Assembly (NCBI GenBank): GCA_034420475.1
Contig: DAOULH010000004.1
Coordinates: 1 to 64,000 of the forward strand
Source: Bin87 sp034420475
GTDB lineage: Bacteria > Chloroflexota > Dehalococcoidia > Lucifugimonadales > UBA3495
Length of the DNA stretch: 64,000 nucleotides
Direction of reading: 5' to 3'
Part shown: piece after piece, positions 41,171-49,646 of the stretch
How the letters are laid out: the number at the start of each line of letters is the position of its first letter
How positions within the stretch are numbered: position 1 is the stretch's first letter
The notes under the pieces: model-generated
Told to the model about the DNA's origin: nothing
Seen by the model: only the letters and a program-made list of their open reading frames with translations
The model's database searches: none
Position numbers and translations under genes: made by a program

Positions 41171-41725
41171 TCAATAGGACTGCGCCGGCGCGACCGCGCC
41201 GGGCATGAGGTCAGGGCTCTCGGCCGGCATCGACTGGTATTTGGACGGGCATTTGACGAGGATGTTGTCAGTCGTGAACACTCCTTCCTGTCCATCGTAA
41301 TGACCTTCCAGGATGATCTCCGAGTGCGGGTTGAAGAACAGGTCGGGCAGGACGCCGACGTAGCTGGCCTCCATCTGCGGGCTGCCGGGCGCAATCCCCG
41401 GCACGTCAACCTGCTTGTCGCCCAGGCTGAAACGGGACAGCGTGGACCCATCCTCCCGTCGGAAGGTATCGGGAGCCAGGGCGCCGGCCACTCTCAGGGT
41501 CTGGCCGTCGTGAAGCTTGGGGTCACCCACGAACTCGCTGACGGTGACGAAATACAGCGTGTTCCCGGGGAAGGCGGCGTAAACCATGTAGGCCACCGCC
41601 AGGGCGATCACGCCGCCGAGGATCAGCAGCCGGGTGCGATGATTGCGCCACGCGGAACGCTCGGTCTCTTCCTCCGAGGTTTGCGCCGCGGCTGGAACAG
41701 GGCCGGTGTATGGATCAGTCTGCAT
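41171..41725 (-). CDS. ccmE: CcmE haem chaperone, Cys (CxxxY) type
   Basis: A 184-residue protein with an N-terminal anchor helix (LLILGGVIALAVAYMVYAAF) and an OB-fold: YFVTVSEFVGDPKLHDGQTLRVAGAL, then EIILEGHYDGQEGVFTTDNILVKCPSKY. Classical CcmE binds haem through His in HDENY. Here the site is Cys-Pro-Ser-Lys-Tyr (CxxxY), the variant known from archaea and some bacteria. It accepts haem from CcmC and delivers it for cytochrome c maturation. It is the last gene of ccmABCDE. A -10 and leader are not needed because it follows ccmD by 38 nt. Confidence 0.93.
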   Translation of the reverse strand: MQTDPYTGPVPAAAQTSEEETERSAWRNHRTRLLILGGVIALAVAYMVYAAFPGNTLYFVTVSEFVGDPKLHDGQTLRVAGALAPDTFRREDGSTLSRFSLGDKQVDVPGIAPGSPQMEASYVGVLPDLFFNPHSEIILEGHYDGQEGVFTTDNILVKCPSKYQSMPAESPDLMPGAVAPAQSY

Positions 41726-41763
41726 GGAAACTCAGCATGTAAGGGTGTTGATGGTCAATACCA

Positions 41764-41958
41764 TTATACCGACCCGATGCGTTCCGCTTCGTCCGTGTCC
41801 GGGTCTTCGTCTGATTCGACCGTTGATTGGAGTTCCCGCAGGTCCCGTTGCACCGACTGACGGCGCCAGGACATGTACGCGGCGTAGATGAAGAACACCG
41901 CCCACACGACGGCGAAAGCGGCAAAGAGGAAAGGCAGGTTGTTGGGTGACACGGTCAT
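41764..41958 (-). CDS. ccmD: CcmD-like small membrane protein
   Basis: A 64-residue protein with one hydrophobic helix (PFLFAAFAVVWAVFFIYAAYMSW) and an acidic tail. Size, topology and its place between ccmC and ccmE identify it as CcmD, which helps release holo-CcmE from CcmABC. Its ATG lies 1 nt after the ccmC stop. Identity rests on context more than on sequence. Confidence 0.8.
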   Translation of the reverse strand: MTVSPNNLPFLFAAFAVVWAVFFIYAAYMSWRRQSVQRDLRELQSTVESDEDPDTDEAERIGSV

Positions 41959-41959
41959 T

Positions 41960-42694
41960 CTAATCGTAGGTTCCTTGACGGCGAATGGCGGAAACGGTGT
42001 CCTCGGCCCCTCGGAGAGCCACCCGTTCCAGCAACAGATACGAGAACAGCGCCAGCACAGCGAGCAACGAAAAGACGAGGATCCGGGCCATGATAGGCTC
42101 CAGGGCGTCGTCTGCCGCCTCGGGCCCGATCACCTGCACCGGGTGTATGGATCGCCACCACTGTACGGAATAGTACACGATAGGCACGTCCACAAACCCG
42201 ATGATGCCGACCACCGCCGACCAGGCCCGTCCCTGCTGGGGAGTGGGAGCGTAGTGGCGAATCATCAGGTACGCGACGTAGATCAACCACAGGATCAAGG
42301 TCGTGGTGAGCCGCGGCTCCCAGGTCCACCAGACCCCCCACACCGGACGGGCCCAGATGACCCCGGTGACCAGGGCCAGGGTGACGAACACGACGCCGAC
42401 TTCCGCCGCCGCATGAGCCACGCGGTCCCACATTTCACCCCGTCGGATGAGATACCCGACGCCGGCCACGGCGCACACCAGGAACCCCAGGAAGGAAAGG
42501 ATGGAGATGGGGACGTGGATGTAGAAGATGCGTTGGATGTGGCCCAGCACCTGGTCGGTGGGCGCCACAACGAAAATGAGATACCCGTCAATGATGGTCA
42601 GGACTGCCGTGAGCACCAGCAGCCAGGAACGGGGATCGCGCAGGGAGGATCGAATCGGGCTGTCGGTAGGGCCACCGCCCGTTACTGCCGCCAA
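41960..42694 (-). CDS. ccmC: Haem exporter protein CcmC
   Basis: A 244-residue protein with six membrane helices. The tryptophan-rich haem-handling motif is VWGVWWTWEPRLTTTLILW. His residues in the periplasm-facing loops (QRIFYIHVP and YSVQWWRSIHP) are the axial ligands. It presents haem to CcmE. It sits 6 nt after ccmB and just before ccmD in the minus-strand ccm operon. Confidence 0.96.
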   Translation of the reverse strand: MAAVTGGGPTDSPIRSSLRDPRSWLLVLTAVLTIIDGYLIFVVAPTDQVLGHIQRIFYIHVPISILSFLGFLVCAVAGVGYLIRRGEMWDRVAHAAAEVGVVFVTLALVTGVIWARPVWGVWWTWEPRLTTTLILWLIYVAYLMIRHYAPTPQQGRAWSAVVGIIGFVDVPIVYYSVQWWRSIHPVQVIGPEAADDALEPIMARILVFSLLAVLALFSYLLLERVALRGAEDTVSAIRRQGTYD

Positions 42695-42700
42695 GTTATG

Positions 42701-43375
42701 CTATCCCTCGAACACATACCCGAATATCCACGGACATATTACCAAAAAGAGCGCGTCGAAGACCACCAGCAGCGGGAGCCACCGGGTCCAGACCGGCAAC
42801 ATCGGCCCGCCTTGCAGCACCAGGGCGGTGGCTTCCACGGCGGCGATGATTACGGGAACAATCACCGGGAAGAAGAGCACGGGCAACAGGATTTCCCGTG
42901 ACCGAGTTTGCGCCGCGATGGCGGCAAAGAAGGTCCCTACGGTGGCGAAACCAACGGTCGCGAGCAGGATGATCAGTCCCAGCGCAGCCGACAAGGTTGG
43001 CAAGTCCAGCATCACGGCGAACACGGGCAGAAGCACGACCTCGATCACCAGCATGAAAGCCAGAGTGCCCAACATCTTTCCCAGGAACACGGCGTCCCGG
43101 CTGACCGGGGCCGCCAGCAGCCCGTCCAGAGCGCCTTGCTCCTGTTCCCGGGCGAACGCCCGGTTCATCGCCAGCACTCCGACGAAGCCGTAAGCCACCC
43201 AGAGGAGACCCGGCGCCACGGGAGCCAGGCTGCCGGGTGTCCGGTTGAGGCCGAAATTGAACACGACGACCACGATGAGGCCAAAGATCAGGGCGGAAAC
43301 GACGGTGTCGCGGGAACGGATCTCGAGCCGCACGTCCTTCCATGCTATTGCCAGGGTCGCGCTGAGCAGCCGCAT
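42701..43375 (-). CDS. ccmB: Haem exporter protein CcmB
   Basis: A 224-residue protein opening LLSATLAIAWKDVRLEIRSRDTVVSALIFG, with AFAREQEQGALDGLLAAPVSRDAVFLGKM and about six membrane helices, as in CcmB. It is the membrane subunit of the CcmA ATPase, which powers release of haem-loaded CcmE. It lies between ccmA (24 nt gap) and ccmC. Confidence 0.95.
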   Translation of the reverse strand: MRLLSATLAIAWKDVRLEIRSRDTVVSALIFGLIVVVVFNFGLNRTPGSLAPVAPGLLWVAYGFVGVLAMNRAFAREQEQGALDGLLAAPVSRDAVFLGKMLGTLAFMLVIEVVLLPVFAVMLDLPTLSAALGLIILLATVGFATVGTFFAAIAAQTRSREILLPVLFFPVIVPVIIAAVEATALVLQGGPMLPVWTRWLPLLVVFDALFLVICPWIFGYVFEG

Positions 43376-43399
43376 GGGCGACGATCCAACCGGAGCGTT

Positions 43400-44125
43400 T
43401 CAGCCGTGAGCGACGCCGGGTCTTGATGCGGCTCGCTTGGGCGAGGCATCACGATTGAAAGGCAGACCTTCCGCCAATCTTCCCCGCTCCAGTCTGAGCG
43501 CTTGGTCGGCCCAGGCCTGACCGATTTCGGAACTGTGCGTGGTCAACAAAGCGCTCTTGCCCGACGCCGACCAATCCTGCAACAGGTCGCCCAGGGACGC
43601 GACCGAAGCGGCGTCGAGGCCGGATTCAGGCTCATCCAGCAGCAGCACCGCCGGCTCGTGGAGAATTGCGCGGGCAAGCGACAGGCGCTTTTGCATCCCA
43701 TGAGACAAAGTGCGCACCCGACGTTCCGCCCGGTCGGCGAGGTTCAACCGTTCGAGCACGTCGTCGATGCGGCTCGCAGGATGGTCGATGCTGTAGAGTT
43801 TCGCGTAGAAGACCAGGTTTTCGCGGCAGGTGAGGTCGCTGTACAGCAGGGTCTGGTGGCCGACGAAACCGACCAGGTTGCGCGCCCGCCCGCCGGAACG
43901 CCGCATTCGCAAGCCGGCGATATGCACGTCTCCGGCATCAGGACGCGAAAGGCCGGCCAGGATACGCAGCAGCGTGGTCTTGCCCGCCCCGTTGGGTCCG
44001 AAGAGCACTGCGGTCTGGCCCCAGGGGACGGAGACGTCGACCCCGCGCAGGACGGTCCGGTCGCCGTAGTCCTTGCGCAGACCGACGGCCGAGATGGCTG
44101 ACGAATCGGCCGGTGCGTGGCTCAT
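43400..44125 (-). CDS. ccmA: Cytochrome c biogenesis ATP-binding protein CcmA
   Basis: A 241-residue ABC ATPase. Walker A GPNGAGKTTLLRILAG, a signature-like LSHGMQKRLSLARAI, Walker B VLLLDEPESGLD and a switch His (LTTHS) are all present. It energises the CcmABC complex. It is the first ccm gene, only 9 nt after the acyl-CoA synthetase, so the ccm genes may be transcribed from the SDR/ACS promoter. Confidence 0.94.
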   Translation of the reverse strand: MSHAPADSSAISAVGLRKDYGDRTVLRGVDVSVPWGQTAVLFGPNGAGKTTLLRILAGLSRPDAGDVHIAGLRMRRSGGRARNLVGFVGHQTLLYSDLTCRENLVFYAKLYSIDHPASRIDDVLERLNLADRAERRVRTLSHGMQKRLSLARAILHEPAVLLLDEPESGLDAASVASLGDLLQDWSASGKSALLTTHSSEIGQAWADQALRLERGRLAEGLPFNRDASPKRAASRPGVAHG

Positions 44126-44134
44126 CCGATAGGG

Positions 44135-45748
44135 TCAGCGGTGATGTTCAAAGCGTTCCCGGAGAACCTTTTTGTCGAACTTACCCACGCTGGTTTTGGG
44201 TATTTCGTCGATGAACACCACATCATCCGGCAGCCACCACCGGGCAAAATCGGGCCGGATGAAGTCCAGGATTGTGTCCTTGGTGAGCGGGCCGGACGCC
44301 TCGGAGCGCGCAACCACGCAGGCCAGCGGCCGCTCCTGCCACTGGGGATCCGGGATAGCGATGACGGCGGCCTCCAATACGCCGGGGTGGGCCATGATCG
44401 CCGACTCCAGGTCCACGGAGGATATCCATTCGCCGCCGCTCTTCACCATGTCCTTGACCCGGTCGACGATCTGGATGTAGCCGTTGGCGTCGATGGTGGC
44501 GATGTCTCCGCTGTGATACCACCCGTTGATGAAGGTCTCCGCGCTGCGTTCATCGTCAACGTACTGATCAGCCACCCACGGGCCACGGAACCAAAGCTCG
44601 CCGCGCTGTTCGCCGTCCCAGGCCAGGTCATGGCCATTCTCGTCGGCCAGCTTCATATCGATGCCCGGAGCAACGACGCCCTGGCTGGCGTTCAACTCCA
44701 GGCGCTTCTCGTCGGGAAGGTTGTCCAGCCAACTGCGCCTTCGGTTCACCGATATCAGCGGGGCGGCCTCAGTCATACCGTAAGCGTGGACAATTTCGAC
44801 TCCCAATTGATCCCGGTACGCCTGCAAGACGGCGAGAGGAACCGCCGAGCCACCGCTGACCACTTGCCGCAACGAGGAAAGGTCGTATTCAACGCCGGAT
44901 CGCTGGAGGTAGTCGAGAACGCCGATCCAGATGGTCGGCACGCCGGCGCTGATGGTCACCCGTTCGCGCTCGATCATCTCGCAGATGACGCGCGGGTCGG
45001 GCCTAACCCCCGGGAAGATCTGCGACGCGCCGAACATGGTGGCCGCGTAGGGGAAGCCCCAGCAGTTGGCGTGGAACATGGGCACGATGGCCATTATGCG
45101 GTCGCGTTCCGAAACGGCCAGCATGTCGGCGGTAGCCGCGGTCATGGAATGGAGGTACACGGCCCGGTGGGAGTAGGCTACGCCTTTGGGCAAGCCGGTG
45201 GTGGCCGATGTGTAGCAGAGGCCCATGGTGGAGTATTCGTCCACATCGGCCGGCCGATATTCGGGCGACGCCGCGGCCAGCAGGGTTTCATAGCACTCGG
45301 CTTTAGACAGCGACGTGGCCATCTCACTGGAATCGCCGAGGATGACGAAATGTTGCACCGAGGTCAGACGGTCGGCGATGGCCTCAATCAAAGGAGCGAG
45401 GTCCGGATCGATCAGCAGAACTTTGTCGCCCGCGTGGTTGATGATGTACGCCATGTCGTCCGGCGCCAACCGGATGTTGATGGTGTGCGTAACCGCGCCG
45501 ATAGTGGCCGGGGCGAAATACGCCTCCAGGTGTCGGTAGGTGTTCCAGGCGAACGTGCCGACCCGATCCCCGGGGCCGATCCCCAACTCCCGCAGGGCAT
45601 TGCCCAACCGCGAGGTGCGCTCGAACATATCGGCGTAGGTATAGCGATGGGTGTCCTCGCCTACCCGCGTTGCGATTTCCTTGTTGGGGAAGTGGATTGC
45701 CGCGCGCTCCAAGATGCGGTTTGCTAACAATTCATAATGCATCGTCAT
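44135..45748 (-). CDS. Long-chain-type acyl-CoA synthetase (AMP-forming)
   Basis: A 537-residue protein from ATG 45748 with AGGAG 8 nt upstream. It has the AMP-binding motif CYTSATTGLPKGVAYSHRAV, YGMTEAAPLIS, the hinge region WYHSGDIATIDANGYIQIVDRVKDMVKSGGEWIS and the late catalytic Lys region PKTSVGKFDKKVLRE. It activates a carboxylic acid as acyl-AMP and then the acyl-CoA. Most similar in layout to medium/long-chain enzymes; substrate not determined. It follows the SDR gene by 129 nt. Confidence 0.95.
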   Translation of the reverse strand: MTMHYELLANRILERAAIHFPNKEIATRVGEDTHRYTYADMFERTSRLGNALRELGIGPGDRVGTFAWNTYRHLEAYFAPATIGAVTHTINIRLAPDDMAYIINHAGDKVLLIDPDLAPLIEAIADRLTSVQHFVILGDSSEMATSLSKAECYETLLAAASPEYRPADVDEYSTMGLCYTSATTGLPKGVAYSHRAVYLHSMTAATADMLAVSERDRIMAIVPMFHANCWGFPYAATMFGASQIFPGVRPDPRVICEMIERERVTISAGVPTIWIGVLDYLQRSGVEYDLSSLRQVVSGGSAVPLAVLQAYRDQLGVEIVHAYGMTEAAPLISVNRRRSWLDNLPDEKRLELNASQGVVAPGIDMKLADENGHDLAWDGEQRGELWFRGPWVADQYVDDERSAETFINGWYHSGDIATIDANGYIQIVDRVKDMVKSGGEWISSVDLESAIMAHPGVLEAAVIAIPDPQWQERPLACVVARSEASGPLTKDTILDFIRPDFARWWLPDDVVFIDEIPKTSVGKFDKKVLRERFEHHR

Positions 45749-45877
45749 GGCGAATCTCCTGTGACGGGTCCCGCTACGTACATTATATTGAACGCGGATG
45801 GTCGGATATTCGGTCGCATGGACCCGACGACTTCGCGGCAGGGAAAGATCACAGCCGGCATCTGCATGGCTCTTCAA

Positions 45878-46672
45878 TCACGGATGCTTGATGCTCACCC
45901 CGCCATCAATGGCCCAGGTCTGGCCGGTAACGTAGGATGCGGCCGGGGACGCGAGATAGACAGCCAGGTAGCCAACTTCGATGAGACGGCCGACCCGGGC
46001 GAGGGGAATGGTATCCCCGGCGGAGGCGTCGCGGGCCGCAAAAGCTTCCTCGGACATCTGCTCCGGATCGGGAAAAGTTCCCGGAGCGATGGCGTTGCAA
46101 CGGATGCCGAAAGGCGCCCACTCTTGCGCCACGCACTCGGTGAACCGCATCAGGCCGGCCTTGGCGGCGTCGTAGGCGGCCGACATCGGGCGTCCGCGGA
46201 ATGATGCCCATCCGCTGATGTTGATAACGTTGCCCTGGCCTCGCTCCAGCAGGTGTGGTCCTACGGCGCGGCAACCCTGGAACGCCTCGGTCAGGTTGAT
46301 ATCGACGATGCTGTGCCACTCCGCCTCGGTCATGCCGGGGATGTCGCTGCCGGGCAGTTGGACTACGGGCTTGCGGATGGCGTCGCCCACGCAGTTGATC
46401 AGGGTGTCGATATGGCCGAACTCGGCGATGGTACGTTCGACAATGGCGTCGGTATCGGCCGCGGTGGTGGCGTCGCCGGTGAGCGGCAGGCAAGTCCCGC
46501 CCATACCCCTGATTTCCTCGGCAACCCGGTTCACGCCGGTGGAGGTCAGGCCGGTCACGGCTACGTCGGCGCCGGCTTGCGCGAACGCCAGGGCGATACC
46601 TTTGCCAATGCCACGACCCGCGCCAACCAGCAGCACTTTCTGTCCGCCGACGTCGAATATATCCAAGCTCAT
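45878..46672 (-). CDS. Short-chain dehydrogenase/reductase
   Basis: A 264-residue protein from ATG 46672 with AGGAG upstream. The Rossmann motif is VLLVGAGRGIGKGIALAFA (GxxxGxG variant). GDATTAAD, the NCVG segment, INISGWASFRGRPMSAAYDAAKAGL with the Tyr-x-x-x-Lys pair, and the final GQTWAIDGG are standard SDR blocks. Substrate unknown. It heads the minus-strand run with the acyl-CoA synthetase and ccm genes. Confidence 0.94.
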   Translation of the reverse strand: MSLDIFDVGGQKVLLVGAGRGIGKGIALAFAQAGADVAVTGLTSTGVNRVAEEIRGMGGTCLPLTGDATTAADTDAIVERTIAEFGHIDTLINCVGDAIRKPVVQLPGSDIPGMTEAEWHSIVDINLTEAFQGCRAVGPHLLERGQGNVINISGWASFRGRPMSAAYDAAKAGLMRFTECVAQEWAPFGIRCNAIAPGTFPDPEQMSEEAFAARDASAGDTIPLARVGRLIEVGYLAVYLASPAASYVTGQTWAIDGGVSIKHP

Positions 46673-47010
46673 TTGCCCACTCCTGGCCGTGTACAACGCA
46701 TTGTAGTGATAGGGGGCATCATGGTGCCACACCGATGGGTGCACGGCAACCGCAACGACAGTCGCAACAGTTCAGAGTTGCGGGGGAAGTGTCATTGCGA
46801 GCGCAGCGCGGCAATCTCGTTGGCGTATGGGAGTCCCTTGGGACAGACGTTGTTGCTACGGCGTCGAGATCGCCACGGCGCCAGCGCCTCGCAATGACCG
46901 CCTCCTGGATTCCGGACACTTGCCGCGGGGCCGTCCGGCGTGGCGTATCGCGCCGGCGATGGGGTAAAATCGTGCAACGCGTTTTCTACCCGGTTTTCGA
47001 GGTGCCAGAC
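46673..47010. other. Divergent gap between the SDR gene and the gene at 47011
   Basis: Holds MITE-like copy 4 and a -10-like TAAAAT at 46965-46970 (about 40 nt before the next ATG). No other gene seen. Confidence 0.5.
46764..46922. repeat. MITE-like composite palindrome, copy 4
   Basis: About 159 bp; it shares the TTCAGAGTTGCGGGG-type left end and the CATTGCGAG and GGCAATCTCG blocks with copies 2 and 3. Its right end (TTCCGGACACTTGC) is degraded and no target-site duplication is visible, so it is older or truncated. Confidence 0.82.
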
Positions 47011-47397
47011 ATGCCCAGGGACAGTAATCGGGTCGTGTACCCGCCGGAAGGGTGGACGAACTCACTGATCGCGGAATACGTGGGCCCGGACCAGTTCGGC
47101 AACGGTGAAGTGTACGACGCCCGACTGGACGGTGACCCGCTGATACGGCTGATCTACGACCACCGCGACGAGGAAATCACGGTGAGGTGCCTGCGCTGCG
47201 AGCAACAAACCCAGGCCGCGGGCCGGTTCACCGCGTACCCCATGATCGGCATTGTGAGCATCAACGCCACCGCTTTGCTGGTTCCCATGAACACTCCGCG
47301 CATCATGCGGCACTTGGCAGACCGGCACGAGGAAACCCTGGGCGACATGGACGATGTGGATTTCTTCAATTGCCTGCTGGACAGTTGCGGCCTGTGA
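47011..47397 (+). CDS. Unknown Cys-containing protein, 128 residues
   Basis: The ATG has GAGGTG ~7 nt upstream. The sequence opens MPRDSNRVVYPPEGWTNSLI, has EEITVRCLRCEQQTQAAG, a hydrophobic patch (MIGIVSINATALLVPMN) and ends FFNCLLDSCGL. The two Cys pairs (CLRC and CLLDSC) could bind zinc or form disulfides. The VRCLRCE string is shared with the 63-residue protein at 21995. No family recognised; no signal peptide or clear membrane helix. Confidence 0.65.
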   Translation: MPRDSNRVVYPPEGWTNSLIAEYVGPDQFGNGEVYDARLDGDPLIRLIYDHRDEEITVRCLRCEQQTQAAGRFTAYPMIGIVSINATALLVPMNTPRIMRHLADRHEETLGDMDDVDFFNCLLDSCGL

Positions 47398-47430
47398 CGA
47401 AAGCCGGGACGACTGGAGATTGGATCGTCG

Positions 47431-47464
47431 GGAGGTAATCCCTTGCAGGAGGTAATCCCTTGCA
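47431..47464 (+). repeat. Tandem duplicated ribosome-binding site and start region
   Basis: A 17-bp unit GGAGGTAATCCCTTGCA occurs twice in direct tandem at the start of the GMC oxidoreductase gene. Each unit carries a full GGAGG and a TTG at ideal spacing. Only the second TTG is in frame with the gene. Confidence 0.85.
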
Positions 47465-49010
47465 GTATGACTACATAATCGTCGGCGGAGGCTCGGCCGG
47501 GTGCGCGCTGGCGTCCCGACTGACCGAAGAACCCAATGTGTCGGTTCTGCTCCTTGAGGCCGGCCCGGACTACCCCGATTTTGAACACCTGCCGATTGAC
47601 CTGAAAGACGGCAACAACGTCTGGCGTTCCGCGTATGGCCCGCACAGCTGGGGATACCTGGCCAAGGGGACGCCCCAGCAGGAAGAGCCCATCATCATTC
47701 CCCGAGGCAAGGCCATGGGCGGTTCGTCCAGCATCAACGGCCAGGTGCTCTTCCGGGGCGTGCCCGAGGACTACGACAACTGGGCAATCTGGGGTAACGA
47801 CGAATGGTCGTTCACCAAGGTGCTGCCGTATTTCCGCCGTCTCGAAAACGACCTGGACTTCGGCGGTGACGACTTCCACGGCAACTCAGGTCCCATACCG
47901 GTGCGTCGCTACAAGCGTCACGAGTGGCTGCCCGTAGCGGAGGCGTTCTATGACACCTGCCGCGACCTGGGGTTCCCCGAAGACCCCGATCAGAACCATC
48001 CCGACTCGGTTGGCGTAGCGGCGCGTCCCTTGAACAACATCGACGGGGTCCGCATGAGCACCTCGCTGACTTATCTCTCCCTGGCCCGCCATCGCATGAA
48101 CCTGACGGTGCGGGGCAGCGTGGTGACCCGGCGCGTGCTCTTTGAAAACAAGACCGCCGTCGGCGTTGAAGCGGAAAGCGGCGGCGAGGTTTTTGAAGTC
48201 TATGGCGACCAGATCATCCTGAGCGCCGGCGCCATCGGGTCTCCCCAGATCCTCTTGCTGTCGGGTGTGGGCCCGGCCGACCATCTCCGCGAGATGGGCA
48301 TACCGCTGGTGCACGAGCTCACCGGAGTCGGCGAGAACCTGCGAGACCATCCCGCGGTGTTCAGCCTGTTCCGGGGGGTGGGCGATCCGCCGGACCTGGA
48401 CGCGCCCAGCATCCAGGTAGCGCTGCGGTACAGCCCGGAAGGAACGGGCACCCGCGGCGATATTCAGCTCTCGCCAATCCTGATGACCAGCGAGCATCGC
48501 CCGGCCAGCGTAAACATCGAAACGGACGACTTTCACTTCGGCTTCAGCGCGGCCCTCCAGAACGCCGCCACGGCCGGTCGCCTGCGCCTGGCCTCCACCG
48601 ACCCACACGTCCAACCGGACCTGTTCTACGATTACCTGTCCGACCCGGTGGACCGCCAGCGTCTGCGCGCCGCGGTGCGGTTGGGTTTGCAAATCGCGGA
48701 GCAGCCCACGTTCCGCGAATTCGTCGCCGAGCGCCTGTCGCCCACGGACGAGGACCTGGCATCCAACGCCGCGCTGGACCAGTGGATGTTGCGCAACGCC
48801 TACACCCAGCATCACTCGTCGGGCACCTGCAAGATGGGCCCCGGCTCGGACCTGGACGCGGTGGTCGACCAGTATTGCCGGGTCTACGGCATGGAGAACA
48901 TCCGCGTGGTCGACGCGTCGGTGATGCCCGACGTGATCCGCGCCAACACCAACGCGACGACGATCATGATCGCGGAGCGCGTGGCGGACTTCATCAAGGA
49001 AGGCAAGTAG
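47460..49010 (+). CDS. GMC-family FAD oxidoreductase (choline-dehydrogenase-like)
   Basis: A 516-residue protein from TTG 47460, placed by GGAGG 7 nt upstream. The FAD site is YDYIIVGGGSAGCALASRL with LLLEAGPDY. GMC signature 1 is RGKAMGGSSSINGQVLFRGVPEDYDNWA and signature 2 is ILSAGAIGSPQILLLSGVGP. The catalytic His pair region is NAYTQHHSSGTCKMG and DASVMPDVIRANTNATTIMIAE. It oxidises an alcohol to an aldehyde or ketone. The substrate cannot be told from sequence. Confidence 0.95.
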   Translation: MQYDYIIVGGGSAGCALASRLTEEPNVSVLLLEAGPDYPDFEHLPIDLKDGNNVWRSAYGPHSWGYLAKGTPQQEEPIIIPRGKAMGGSSSINGQVLFRGVPEDYDNWAIWGNDEWSFTKVLPYFRRLENDLDFGGDDFHGNSGPIPVRRYKRHEWLPVAEAFYDTCRDLGFPEDPDQNHPDSVGVAARPLNNIDGVRMSTSLTYLSLARHRMNLTVRGSVVTRRVLFENKTAVGVEAESGGEVFEVYGDQIILSAGAIGSPQILLLSGVGPADHLREMGIPLVHELTGVGENLRDHPAVFSLFRGVGDPPDLDAPSIQVALRYSPEGTGTRGDIQLSPILMTSEHRPASVNIETDDFHFGFSAALQNAATAGRLRLASTDPHVQPDLFYDYLSDPVDRQRLRAAVRLGLQIAEQPTFREFVAERLSPTDEDLASNAALDQWMLRNAYTQHHSSGTCKMGPGSDLDAVVDQYCRVYGMENIRVVDASVMPDVIRANTNATTIMIAERVADFIKEGK

Positions 49011-49058
49011 CCATCAAAAACGCATCGCATGATCTCGATGTTCAAACTTGGGGGATCC

Positions 49059-49646
49059 ATGAACGGCGAGAGAATCATTGAACTGTTGTACGACGAATTT
49101 GGGCATGAGCGGTTTTTGACCAAGCAGATCTCGGACTCCACAATGGCATGCTTGGTCGAACTGATGGGCATTACAGAGTCGCGCCACCAAGTTCGCAACA
49201 TGTATGTTGGTCGTTGCATGGGTTCACTGGAAGGCAATGAGTACGCTATAAGCGCTGGCAAAAGGGTGCAAATGACCGTGGAGAGACCAGTTGATAAACG
49301 CCTTAATCGCATCTTCCAGATAGTTGCCGACGACGACATCTGCAATCAGGCCGCATGCACGAAGGTAGAAGCTGGCCCCGTCGCGTTGGGTCTTACATTT
49401 GACGTGGTGGTAACCAATTCCGGGTACGGCTTTTCAGTCAGTTGTCCGGCGTTGCTCGGTTGCCATACGCAGGGTTTGACGGAAGCGGAGGCGTTGGACA
49501 ATGTTCGTGAAGCCATCACCGGCTGGTTGAAAGCCGAAGCTCGTGCGGTAAAACGTCGTACTCAAGGAATGGTGGACGAGTACAATGCCGCCGGGTACCC
49601 CAGCAAAGTAGCCGTCGTCAGTGTATCGCCGGTGTTAGATGGATAA
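49059..49646 (+). CDS. HicB-type antitoxin with an N-terminal extension
   Basis: A 195-residue protein from ATG 49059; ATG 49029 is possible but has no ribosome-binding site. Residues ~115-170 form the HicB partial RNase-H-like fold (FDVVVTNSGYGFSVSCPALLGCHTQGLTEAEALDNVREAI). The first ~110 residues are not a typical HicB part; HicB proteins usually carry a C-terminal DNA-binding domain instead. The stop overlaps the HicA start by 1 nt. Base composition here is more A/T-rich than in the neighbours, which suggests horizontal transfer. Confidence 0.78.
   Translation: MNGERIIELLYDEFGHERFLTKQISDSTMACLVELMGITESRHQVRNMYVGRCMGSLEGNEYAISAGKRVQMTVERPVDKRLNRIFQIVADDDICNQAACTKVEAGPVALGLTFDVVVTNSGYGFSVSCPALLGCHTQGLTEAEALDNVREAITGWLKAEARAVKRRTQGMVDEYNAAGYPSKVAVVSVSPVLDG

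Noticed and set aside
3682..46922. The dispersed repeats as a CRISPR array or as REP/tRNA remnants
   Set aside because: Copies are far apart, ~160 bp, self-palindromic and flanked by target-site-like duplications; there are no spacers.
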